From positions 1 through 12,578 of the forward strand of contig CANRMG010000041.1 of assembly GCA_947631675.1 (NCBI GenBank): a stretch of 12,578 nt of DNA, read 5' to 3'. Origin of the DNA: an uncultured Oscillospiraceae bacterium (GTDB lineage: Bacteria > Bacillota_A > Clostridia > Oscillospirales > Oscillospiraceae). This document shows positions 7,267-12,578 of the stretch, piece by piece; the stretch's first letter is position 1, and every line of letters begins with the position of its first letter. The position numbers and the translations under genes were made by a program. The notes beneath the pieces were generated by a model. It was not told where the DNA came from. It saw only the letters and a list, made by a program, of their open reading frames with translations, and made no database searches.

Positions 7267-7742
7267 GACTGCGCCTCCCTGTCCTTGCATACGTCGCACC
7301 AGCCGGCGGGGGCGCATAAGCTCTCCAGCTCCTGCCAACTAAGCTCTACGCCGCTGTGGGCGCTGCCTGCGGCGGGATAGACCGTGTCGTGGTCTTTGAG
7401 GCTCACGTCCAGCCACACCTCCGCCTCCGGCGGTACCAGGAAGGGGCACACGCCCCCCGCGGCGTTGCCGGTGAGGCGCTCGGTGTCCTCCGGCGAGAGC
7501 ATCCGGGCCTTGCAGCCAAAGGTGTCCTTGAACTTACGGTTGTCCACCCGGCGCTTGCCCGCGGCCACCACCAGCACAGCCCCGTCCCCATGGTAAAAGC
7601 CCAGGGTCTTGGCGATCTGGTCCGGGTCCACGCCCAGGGCCTCCGCCGCCAGGTCCACCGTGGCGGTAGACTGGGGGAACTCATGGAGCCGGTCTAAAAA
7701 ACCTTTTTCTTCCAAAAAAACACGCACTTTTTCAATGTTCAT
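7263..7742 (-). CDS. YbaK/ProX-type aminoacyl-tRNA deacylase (editing) domain protein
   Basis: This 159-residue, single-domain protein belongs to the YbaK/aminoacyl-tRNA editing family. Such free-standing proteins hydrolyse mischarged tRNA, classically Cys-tRNA(Pro) or Ala-tRNA(Pro). Visible hallmarks are STATVDLAAEALGV, the IAKTLGF block with the conserved lysine K45, a VDNRKFK segment, and GGVCPF at residues 96-101, matching the family's glycine-proline loop. AAGGAG lies nine bases before the ATG. It is the first gene of a leftward operon with two chromate-transporter subunits, overlapping the next gene by ATGA. A candidate promoter overlaps that of the divergent kinase. Two CxxC-like cysteines near the C-terminus (WCDVC) are unexplained. 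The exact tRNA substrate is not predictable, so no symbol is given. Confidence 0.9.
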   Translation of the reverse strand: MNIEKVRVFLEEKGFLDRLHEFPQSTATVDLAAEALGVDPDQIAKTLGFYHGDGAVLVVAAGKRRVDNRKFKDTFGCKARMLSPEDTERLTGNAAGGVCPFLVPPEAEVWLDVSLKDHDTVYPAAGSAHSGVELSWQELESLCAPAGWCDVCKDREAQS

Positions 7743-7755
7743 GGGGGAATACTCC

Positions 7756-7783
7756 TTGCAAAATGGAAAATCTGCGCTACAAT
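7756..7783 (+). promoter_or_regulatory. Promoter of the PsuK-type kinase gene
   Basis: TTGCAA (7756-7761) and TACAAT (7778-7783) are separated by 16 bases. Transcription would begin at about 7790, which is the A of the preferred ATG. The -35 overlaps the ribosome binding site of the divergent ybaK gene (complement of 7752-7757). Confidence 0.55.
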
Positions 7784-7810
7784 AATAGCATGAATGAAGG
7801 AAAAAGAAAA
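7782..7810 (-). promoter_or_regulatory. Candidate promoter of the ybaK/chromate-transporter operon
   Basis: On the minus strand TATTAT (complement of 7782-7787) is preceded by TGC, making an extended -10. The -35 position (TTTTCT, complement of 7805-7810) is poor, as is tolerated with an extended -10. It would start transcription near 7775 and give a leader of about 33 bases with AAGGAG. It overlaps the rightward kinase promoter. Confidence 0.45.
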
Positions 7811-8683
7811 GTCGCCGTTATCGGCGCCCTGAACGTGGATATAAGCGGCCGGGCGGATGCCCCTCTGGCGCGGGGCGACTCCGTTATGGGCAAGGTGCGC
7901 ACGACCTTGGGCGGCGTGGGCTGGAACGTGGCGCGAAACTGCGCCCTGCTGGGGGCGGACGCCGCGTTTTTCTCTCTGCTGGGCCGGGATGAGCATGCCG
8001 ACGCCATCCGGGCGGAGAGCGCCCGGTATGTGGTGGATATATCCGGGTGCCGGTGGGTGGACGCGCCCAACAACCGGTATCTCTATATCTGTGACGAGCA
8101 CGGGGACGTGGCCTGCTGCGTCAACGACATGGCCCTGTGCAGCCGGATGGACAAGAGCTTTGCCGCCCGGTGCCTGGAGGCGGTGCAGGACTGCCATGCG
8201 GTGGTGATGGACGCGAACCTCCCCCAGGGGACGCTGACCTATATCGGCGAGAACCTATCCGTGCCTTTGGTGGCGGACTGCGTGTCCACGGGAAAGTGCG
8301 TGCGCCTGCGGCCCATATTGGGCCATATCCACACCCTGAAGGCCAATCTGTCAGAGGCGGAGACCCTGACGGGCGAGACCGGGCCGGAGGCATGCATCCG
8401 GGCGCTGACCGCCGCCGGGGTGAAGCGGGTGGTGATCTCCATGGCCGCCCAGGGCGTCATATGCGGCGAGGCCGGCGGGGAGATATTCGCCAAGAAGTCC
8501 GTCCATACCGAGGTGGTGGATTCCACCGGCGCGGGGGACAGCATGACCGCCGCCCTGACCGTGGGCCTGGCCGCGGGGATGAACTTCGCCGACTGCGCGT
8601 CCATGGGCGTCACCGCCGCGGGCATCACCATCGCCAACCCCAGCGCCGTGACATCGGCGCTGGCTGTATTAAGACCGTTTTAA
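7790..8683 (+). CDS. psuK: Pseudouridine kinase (PfkB family)
   Basis: The 297-residue product is a ribokinase/PfkB-fold sugar kinase closest in pattern to PsuK, which phosphorylates pseudouridine to pseudouridine 5'-phosphate. Matching segments are VAVIGALNVDISGR, GGVGWNVARNCALLG (residues 41-55), CCVNDM, DCVSTGKC, HTLKANLSEAETL and the C-terminal DSTGAGDS motif with catalytic base D250. An upstream in-frame ATG at 7763 would add nine residues, but it lies inside the promoter. ATG 7790 coincides with the predicted transcription start, and neither start has a Shine-Dalgarno site, so a leaderless mRNA is plausible. The usual partner, pseudouridine-5'-phosphate glycosidase (psuG), is not in the window. 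It is the only rightward gene. Downstream lie a structured repeat and a strong hairpin. Another nucleoside or sugar substrate cannot be excluded. Confidence 0.85.
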   Translation: MNEGKRKVAVIGALNVDISGRADAPLARGDSVMGKVRTTLGGVGWNVARNCALLGADAAFFSLLGRDEHADAIRAESARYVVDISGCRWVDAPNNRYLYICDEHGDVACCVNDMALCSRMDKSFAARCLEAVQDCHAVVMDANLPQGTLTYIGENLSVPLVADCVSTGKCVRLRPILGHIHTLKANLSEAETLTGETGPEACIRALTAAGVKRVVISMAAQGVICGEAGGEIFAKKSVHTEVVDSTGAGDSMTAALTVGLAAGMNFADCASMGVTAAGITIANPSAVTSALAVLRPF

Positions 8684-8696
8684 AACGTGGCACCAT

Positions 8697-8785
8697 GGCG
8701 CTCCCTGCGTCGACAGTGGCCCTCGCGAACGTCTTCGCTTCGCTCAGCAATGTTCGTTCGAGGGACACTGCCTCCTTGGAGCGCC
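8697..8785. repeat. Structured hairpin repeat, copy B
   Basis: An 89-base imperfect hairpin. The outer arms GGCGCTCC (8697-8704) and GGAGCGCC (8778-8785) are perfectly complementary. The inner arms CAGTGGCCCTCGCGAAC (8714-8730) and GTTCGTTCGAGGGACACTG (8752-8770) pair with small bulges. The segment at 8728-8751, mostly loop, is identical to 5901-5924 in copy A, and CTGCGTCGACAG and CTGCCTCCTTG are also shared. Stem bases differ from copy A in both arms together. It begins 13 bases after the psuK stop codon and lacks the GCCCCCTC-type first hairpin seen in copies A and C. Confidence 0.85.
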
Positions 8786-8812
8786 GTCGGGTGGGCAAAG
8801 CCTCGCAGAGTT

Positions 8813-8831
8813 CGCGCCCGCAGGCGCGGGC
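8813..8831. repeat. Small GC-rich palindrome after copy B
   Basis: CGCGCC (8813-8818) and GGCGCG (8823-8828) pair around CGCA; an alternative register pairs GCCCGC (8816-8821) with GCGGGC (8826-8831). It sits between copy B and the perfect hairpin and may belong to the same repeat unit or help terminate psuK transcription. Confidence 0.4.
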
Positions 8832-8844
8832 CGCAATCCCAAAC

Positions 8845-8887
8845 TAAAATGAAGAGAGAGTTGCTTTGCAACTCTCTCTTCATTTTA
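8845..8887. terminator. Perfect 20-bp hairpin, probable bidirectional terminator
   Basis: Arms 8845-8864 and 8868-8887 are perfectly complementary over 20 bp around a TTT loop. The stem has an A-rich start (TAAAATG) and a T-rich end (CATTTTA), so either strand gives a stem ending in a T-rich arm. It lies between convergent genes: psuK ends at 8683 and the DHH gene ends at 9159. A bidirectional terminator role fits. A classical T-run beyond the stem is weak, so part of the T-run would have to come from the stem itself. Confidence 0.6.
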
Positions 8888-9083
8888 TAAAAGCCACACC
8901 CCTGTGCGCTTCGGAAGTTGGAAAGGAGTTTCCTGTAGAGTTTCCTGTATGAGAAAGCATCAAGAGGAGAAAGGGGAGTTAAAGTAGGCCCATTACAGGG
9001 GCGTGGCCGGCGGCAGATTCATCGGCGGGGACTATTCCCCGACCTTCTGGTACTATCTAATCACACTTTGGTCAATTCGTCAA
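8888..9083 (-). ncRNA. Possible small RNA or structured element between convergent genes
   Basis: No coding frame is convincing here. Read leftwards there is a weak promoter candidate (TTGACG, 17-base spacer, TTAGAT; 9083-9055) and then a hairpin CGGGG-AATAGT-CCCCG (about 9027-9042). A long-range 13-bp stem follows, GCCACGCCCCTGT (9007-8995) with ACAGGGGTGTGGC (8905-8893), including one G-U pair, with TTTTAT directly after it, as at an RNA 3' end. Inside is a perfect 12-base tandem duplication (GAGTTTCCTGTA twice on the plus strand, 8926-8949). It matches no RNA family I can recognise; a degenerate mobile repeat is an equal alternative. Confidence 0.3.
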
Positions 9084-9104
9084 GAAGATTTTTCAATATT
9101 TTGG

Positions 9105-9135
9105 AAATTTTTATGTGGCCTGAACGAAAAGGGCC
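9105..9135 (-). terminator. Weak hairpin downstream of the DHH gene
   Basis: TGGCC (9116-9120) and GGCCA (9131-9135) pair around an 11-base loop. On the minus strand the stem is followed by CATAAAAATTT, so the tail is A/T-rich without a clean T-run. It begins about 24 bases after the DHH gene's stop and is a possible weak terminator of the ABC exporter/DHH operon. Confidence 0.3.
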
Positions 9136-9158
9136 AAATTGATTCCATATTTTGATGC

Positions 9159-10118
9159 TTATCCTGCATTTTTCGCCCCGGCCAGGGCGGCCAGCACCGC
9201 CTCCCGGATGGCCTCAGGGGGACCTGCCATCACAGCGCCGGCGGCGTCGGCGTGGCCGCCGCCGGTGGGGGATAGGGTGTGGAGGATGTGCCCGGCGTGG
9301 ACGGACCCGTCCGTGCGCAGCGATACCTTCCAGGTCCCGTCGGGAAGCTCCCGGATGAGCAGGCCTGCCCACGTCCCCTCCGGGACCGCGGTGAGAAGCG
9401 ACAGCTTGTCCATGTCGTCCTCCGTGGCGCCGCAGGCATTGACGGTGGCCAGGGGCAGGACCATGGCGCATATGCCGTCACGGAGCTCCATGCCGCCGAA
9501 GAGGGCGCTCTCCAGCCGGAGCCGGGCGGCGGTCTTCGTCTCAAAGAGCCGGCGGGTCAGGCCCGCGGCATCAAAGCCTGTCTCCCGCAGGGCCCCGGCG
9601 ATGGCCAAGGTCCGGCCGGTGGTGCCCGGGGTGCGGAAGCAGTTGGTGTCCGTGGAAAGAGCCGTATAGAGGGCCTCGCCTGTCTCAGGATCGATGGGCG
9701 CGCCCAGTGCTTTCAGCACCAGGTATACCAGCTCCCCGGCGGCGGCGCTGTCCGGCTCCAGGAAAGTCTGCTTTGCGTAGCCGGCATTGGTGCCGTGGTG
9801 GTCGATGGCCAGGTCGGTGCGGGTGGTCATGTGCTCCCAGCCCGCCGGGAACTGGGCCGGGCCCGGGGTGTCTACCGCCGCCACGAAGCGGGGCGTGAAC
9901 TCCTCAGGAGCGAAATAAGGTGTCATGTATTTCTCATACCGGACCATGCTGGGCGGGTTGGCGGCGAGATGTGCCCGTTTGCCCAGGGCCCGCAGGCCCC
10001 GGCACAGGGCGCAGGAGCTCCCCGCCGCGTCCCCGTCGGGGCGGACGTGGGTGATGATGAGGATGTCGTCAGCCGCCGCCAGCAGCGCCGCGGCCCGGGC
10101 AAGGTCGATGCGTCCCAT
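9159..10118 (-). CDS. DHH/DHHA1 phosphoesterase, NrnA-like (nanoRNase / pAp phosphatase)
   Basis: The 319-residue protein has the length and motif order of NrnA, which degrades short oligoribonucleotides and dephosphorylates 3'-phosphoadenosine 5'-phosphate. Metal-binding motifs are all visible: THVRPDGDAAGS (H24, D28, D30), AVDTPG (D83), DHHG (residues 106-109), and STDTNCFR (D157). The DHHA1 substrate domain carries GGGHADAAG (286-294). GGGAGG lies five bases before the ATG. The gene starts 11 bases after the stop of the ABC exporter gene, so the two are co-transcribed; no functional link between them is obvious. Cyclic-dinucleotide phosphodiesterases share this fold, but the absence of GGDEF or membrane domains argues for the NrnA-like soluble class. 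Confidence 0.92.
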   Translation of the reverse strand: MGRIDLARAAALLAAADDILIITHVRPDGDAAGSSCALCRGLRALGKRAHLAANPPSMVRYEKYMTPYFAPEEFTPRFVAAVDTPGPAQFPAGWEHMTTRTDLAIDHHGTNAGYAKQTFLEPDSAAAGELVYLVLKALGAPIDPETGEALYTALSTDTNCFRTPGTTGRTLAIAGALRETGFDAAGLTRRLFETKTAARLRLESALFGGMELRDGICAMVLPLATVNACGATEDDMDKLSLLTAVPEGTWAGLLIRELPDGTWKVSLRTDGSVHAGHILHTLSPTGGGHADAAGAVMAGPPEAIREAVLAALAGAKNAG

Positions 10119-10129
10119 AAGCGCCTCCC

Positions 10130-11878
10130 TCAGTCCATGGACAGGTTCTGGGCCTCCCAGAGCCGGGCGAAGGCCCCGCCCTTGGCGATGAGCTCCTCCC
10201 GGCCGCCCAGCTCCACGATGTGCTCGTCCTCTACCACGGCGATCATGTCCGCGTTCTTCACGGTGGACAGCCGGTGGGCGATGATGATGCTGGTGCGGCC
10301 CTGGGCCAGTTCGTCCAGGGAGGCCTGGATGCGCTGCTCGGTGACGCTGTCCAGGGCGCTGGTGGCCTCGTCCAGGATGAGCACCGGCGGGTTTTTCAAA
10401 AATACCCGGGCGATGCTGAGCCGCTGCTTCTGGCCCCCGGAGAGCATCACGCCCCGCTCGCCCACGTAGGTGTCATAGCCGTCGGGCATGGCCAGTATCT
10501 CCTCGTGTATCTCCGCCCGGACGGCAGCGGCCACGATCTCCGCGTCGGTGGCGTCGGGCCGGCCGTAGCGGATGTTCTCTCGGATGGTGTCGGCGAAGAC
10601 GAACACGTCCTGCTGGATGATGCCGATGTTCTGGCGCAGGCTGTGCTGGGTCACGTCCCGCACGTCCCGGCCGTCGATGGTCACGGCGCCGGCGGTCACG
10701 TCGTAGAACCGGGGGAGAAGTTGACATAATGTTGTCTTTCCGCCGCCGGAGGGACCCACCACCGCCAGGCACTTGCCGTGGGGCAGAGTGAAGCTGACGT
10801 GCTCCAGCACCGGTACGCCGTCGGCGTAGGAGAAGGAAACATCCTTGTACTCCACATCACCCTTCACATCCTGCAGATCCTCCGCGCCGGGCGTATCGAC
10901 GATGTCCGGCTGGGTGTTCATGATCTCCAGGAACCGCTTGAAGCCGGTCATGCCGTCGGTGAAGGTCTCGATGAAATCCGCCAGCTGGGTCACAGGCCGG
11001 GTGAAGGTGGACACGTACAGGGAGAAAGTGATCAAGTCGACATAATCCATCTTCCCCTTCATGATGAAGAACCCGCCGGCGGTGATGGTGAGCACCTGCA
11101 TCAGGCTCATGGTGGAGTCGATGCCGGAGTGGTAGATGCCCATGGTCTTGTACCACTTCTTTTTGGACTCCTTGAACGCGTCGTTGGCGGAGCGAAACTT
11201 GTCCGCCTCGGCGTCCTCGTTAGCGAAGGCCTTGGCGGTGCGGATGCCGGAGATGCCCGACTCGATGGAGGCGTTGATCTCCGCCAGGTTCTTCTTCACC
11301 TCCGCGTTGGCCTGGTCCATACGGCCGTTCCAATGGATGGTGAACAGGATGAACAGGGGAACCACCGCCAGGATGATGAGGGCCAGGGGCCAGCATATGG
11401 TGCACAGGATGGCGAAGGCGCCCAGGATGGTCACCAGGCTGGTCATCAGGTTCTCCGGCCCGTGGTGGGAAAGCTCCGTGATGGAGAACAGGTCGTTGGT
11501 GATCCGGCTCATGAGCACGCCGGTGCGGTTATGGTCGAAAAAGGAGAAGGACAGGGTCTGGATGTGGGTGAGAATGTCGGTGCGCATATCCGCCTCCATG
11601 CGCACGCCCATCAGGTGGCCCAGGTAGGTGATGACATATTTGCATATGGCCTTGATGACATAGGCCCCCGCCAGGATGGCCATCACGGCGAAAAAGAGGC
11701 CGAAGAGCCGGTCCGGCAGGAGGGTATTCAGGCTGTAGCGGGTGACGTAGGGGAACGTAAGGTCCGCCAGGCACGCCGCCAGCGCGCAGGCCATGTCCAG
11801 CAGGAACAGCCTGATGTGGGGCCGGTAGTAGCTGGCAAACAGCTTTAGGGGGTGGGAGGAGAAGTCTCGCTTTTTCAT
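10130..11878 (-). CDS. ABC exporter half-transporter (permease-ATPase fusion, MsbA/MdlB type)
   Basis: The 582-residue protein has an N-terminal ABC exporter membrane domain with about six helices (residues ~20-310) and a C-terminal nucleotide-binding domain. The ATPase motifs are all canonical: Walker [10 protein letters not shown] (K381), Q-loop QQDVF, signature LSGGQ (479-483), Walker B VLILDE (D503, catalytic E504) and H-loop IIIAHRLS (H535). A complete site set means a homodimer could hydrolyse ATP at both sites; no partner half-transporter is next to it. I prefer ATG 11878 ([10 protein letters not shown]), with AAGAAAGAG nine bases upstream. An in-frame TTG at 11899 would add seven residues. 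The leader upstream consists of repeat copy C. Substrates of this class (lipids, peptides, drugs) cannot be inferred. Confidence 0.94.
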   Translation of the reverse strand: MKKRDFSSHPLKLFASYYRPHIRLFLLDMACALAACLADLTFPYVTRYSLNTLLPDRLFGLFFAVMAILAGAYVIKAICKYVITYLGHLMGVRMEADMRTDILTHIQTLSFSFFDHNRTGVLMSRITNDLFSITELSHHGPENLMTSLVTILGAFAILCTICWPLALIILAVVPLFILFTIHWNGRMDQANAEVKKNLAEINASIESGISGIRTAKAFANEDAEADKFRSANDAFKESKKKWYKTMGIYHSGIDSTMSLMQVLTITAGGFFIMKGKMDYVDLITFSLYVSTFTRPVTQLADFIETFTDGMTGFKRFLEIMNTQPDIVDTPGAEDLQDVKGDVEYKDVSFSYADGVPVLEHVSFTLPHGKCLAVVGPSGGGKTTLCQLLPRFYDVTAGAVTIDGRDVRDVTQHSLRQNIGIIQQDVFVFADTIRENIRYGRPDATDAEIVAAAVRAEIHEEILAMPDGYDTYVGERGVMLSGGQKQRLSIARVFLKNPPVLILDEATSALDSVTEQRIQASLDELAQGRTSIIIAHRLSTVKNADMIAVVEDEHIVELGGREELIAKGGAFARLWEAQNLSMD

Positions 11879-11909
11879 ATATGTACGCTCTTTCTTCAAA
11901 ATATGGAAC

Positions 11910-12039
11910 GCCTCCCTCTGACGAGGGAGGCATACCCGACGGGCGGCGAGAACCGGCAGTGCCCCGCACGCGGTTGGTGAGCGAAGCGAACTTTAGCGGG
12001 AGGGGCCCTGTCGGGCGAGGCCGCCCAGGCACTGGCGGC
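11910..12039. repeat. Composite intergenic repeat, copy C
   Basis: A perfect 9-bp hairpin GCCTCCCTC-TGAC-GAGGGAGGC (11910-11931) has the same loop as copy A but different paired bases in the stem. GCATACCCGACGG and AGAACCGGCAGTGC (11949-11962) follow, as in copy A, but without the long hairpin between them. Reverse-strand TTCGCTTCGCTCA (complement of 11978-11990) repeats a core of the A/B loop. The remainder holds more inverted pairs: CCCGAC 11935-11940 with GTCGGG 12010-12015, and GGGCGGC 11941-11947 with GCCGCCC 12020-12026. GCCGCC and GGCGGC also close 12020-12039. It fills the gap between the Clp gene and the ABC gene and forms the ABC gene's leader. Confidence 0.75.
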
Positions 12040-12040
12040 G

Positions 12041-12578
12041 TTATATCGCGACGATGACGACTTGCCCGTTTTCCGCAGACACGGAGATGGTGCGGACCTG
12101 GCCCTTTCGCTTGTCGATGATCTCGGCGGCGATGGCGTCCTCGATGTCCTTCTGTATCTGCCGGCGCAGGTTCCGGGCACCGTATGTCACGGAGTAGCTC
12201 TTCTCCACCAGGTAGTCCACCACGGCCTCGTCCCAGGTAAAGTCTATCTTCCGCTCGGCCATCACGTCCCGGAGCTCGCCCAGGATGAGCCCGGCGATGC
12301 CCCGGAAGGTCTCTTCAGACAGCGGCTGGAAGTAGACGATCTCGTCCACGCGGTTGATGAATTCCGGCCGCAGGAAGTCCTTCAGGGCCTTCATGGCCTT
12401 TTCCTTCCCCATGTCCCCCAGGGACTGGCCGAAGCCCAGGCCGCCCACCTGCCGGTCGGAGCCGGCGTTGGTGGTCATGATGAGCACGGTGTTTTCAAAG
12501 TTCACCGTCCGGCCCTGGGCGTCGGTGATGCGACCGTCATCCAGGATCTGCAGGAGGATATTCATCACGTCGGGGTGG
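12041..12578 (-). CDS. Clp/HSP100 AAA+ ATPase, C-terminal part (5' end outside window)
   Basis: The reading frame runs off the right edge, so only about the last 178 residues are present; the GTG at 12568 is internal, not a start. The visible part is the second AAA+ domain after Walker B: HPDVMNILLQILDDGRITD, then GRTVNF, the sensor-1 segment MTTNAGSD, LRPEFINRVDEI with the arginine finger, and a D2-small domain with YGARNLRRQIQKDIED (sensor 2). This is the double-ring unfoldase family ClpA/ClpB/ClpC. The features separating them (middle domain, ClpP-binding loop) lie outside or cannot be decided here. MTTNAGSD and the short C-terminus without a ClpC-type extension argue for a clostridial ClpA/ClpC-like subunit. 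Its stop lies 162 bases before the ABC gene, separated by repeat copy C. Confidence 0.93.
   Translation of the reverse strand, partial: HPDVMNILLQILDDGRITDAQGRTVNFENTVLIMTTNAGSDRQVGGLGFGQSLGDMGKEKAMKALKDFLRPEFINRVDEIVYFQPLSEETFRGIAGLILGELRDVMAERKIDFTWDEAVVDYLVEKSYSVTYGARNLRRQIQKDIEDAIAAEIIDKRKGQVRTISVSAENGQVVIVAI

Noticed and set aside
7267..7338. Upstream start for the first chromate-transporter subunit
   Set aside because: The added residues are Arg/Gly-rich and unlike the family; ATG 7266 has GGGAGG and the typical 4-base overlap.
11879..11899. TTG start for the ABC exporter seven codons upstream
   Set aside because: Possible, but the GGGAGG there is 11 bases away and part of the repeat hairpin; ATG 11878 gives a normal exporter N-terminus. 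Kept only as an alternative.
1..12578. CRISPR array, tRNA, rRNA, insertion sequence or phage genes
   Set aside because: No regularly spaced repeats, no tRNA-like cloverleaf or CCA-ended arm noticed by eye, and no transposase, integrase or phage protein among the coding frames.
9158..12578. A functional system linking the ABC exporter, the DHH phosphoesterase and the Clp ATPase
   Set aside because: All three are ordinary housekeeping-type families with canonical motifs; proximity alone does not support a joint system.

Overview
The window looks like chromosome from a GC-rich anaerobic Firmicute, most likely an Oscillospiraceae-type Clostridium (Flavonifractor/Oscillibacter-like). This is inferred from Gram-positive AAGGAG/GGGAGG ribosome binding sites, low-GC gaps inside strongly GC-biased genes, paired short chromate-transporter genes and a Clp ATPase of clostridial type. 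No marker gene fixes the species. Almost every gene is on the minus strand and reads right to left; a single kinase gene is on the plus strand.

Layout from left to right. (1) Positions 1-5670 hold a leftward operon for a surface glycan or glycoconjugate. It is transcribed in the order wecE-type dTDP-sugar aminotransferase, polytopic membrane protein, a second paralogous membrane protein, and a WbqC-family protein that runs off the left edge. An extended -10 promoter lies at 5738-5765. The first two genes overlap by ATGA, and both later gaps are 14 bases with an AAGGAG site. Both membrane proteins end in an unusual outside domain with a glucan/choline-binding-like (CW_binding) repeat. (2) Positions 5671-6148 form a gap packed with terminators and a composite repeat (copy A). 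(3) Positions 6149-7742 hold a second leftward operon: a YbaK-type aminoacyl-tRNA editing protein followed by two half-size chromate transporter (CHR) subunits, all joined by 4-base ATGA overlaps. (4) A pseudouridine-kinase-type PfkB gene reads rightwards from 7790. Its promoter overlaps the divergent ybaK promoter, and its mRNA may be leaderless. (5) Positions 8684-9158 form a second repeat-rich gap with structured repeat copy B, a perfect 20-bp hairpin, and a possible minus-strand non-coding RNA. (6) Positions 9159-11878 hold an ABC exporter half-transporter followed by an NrnA-like DHH phosphoesterase. (7) Positions 11879-12040 carry repeat copy C. (8) The 3' end of a ClpA/ClpC/ClpB-type ATPase gene enters from the right edge.

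The most novel signals are non-coding. Copies A and B share an identical internal segment of more than 20 bases carried on stems whose bases change in compensatory pairs. Copy A looks like a copy-C-type repeat into which the A/B hairpin was inserted, with a 7-base CCCGACG duplication. The most interesting protein signal is the tandem pair of GT-C-like membrane proteins that carry a wall-binding-like tail.
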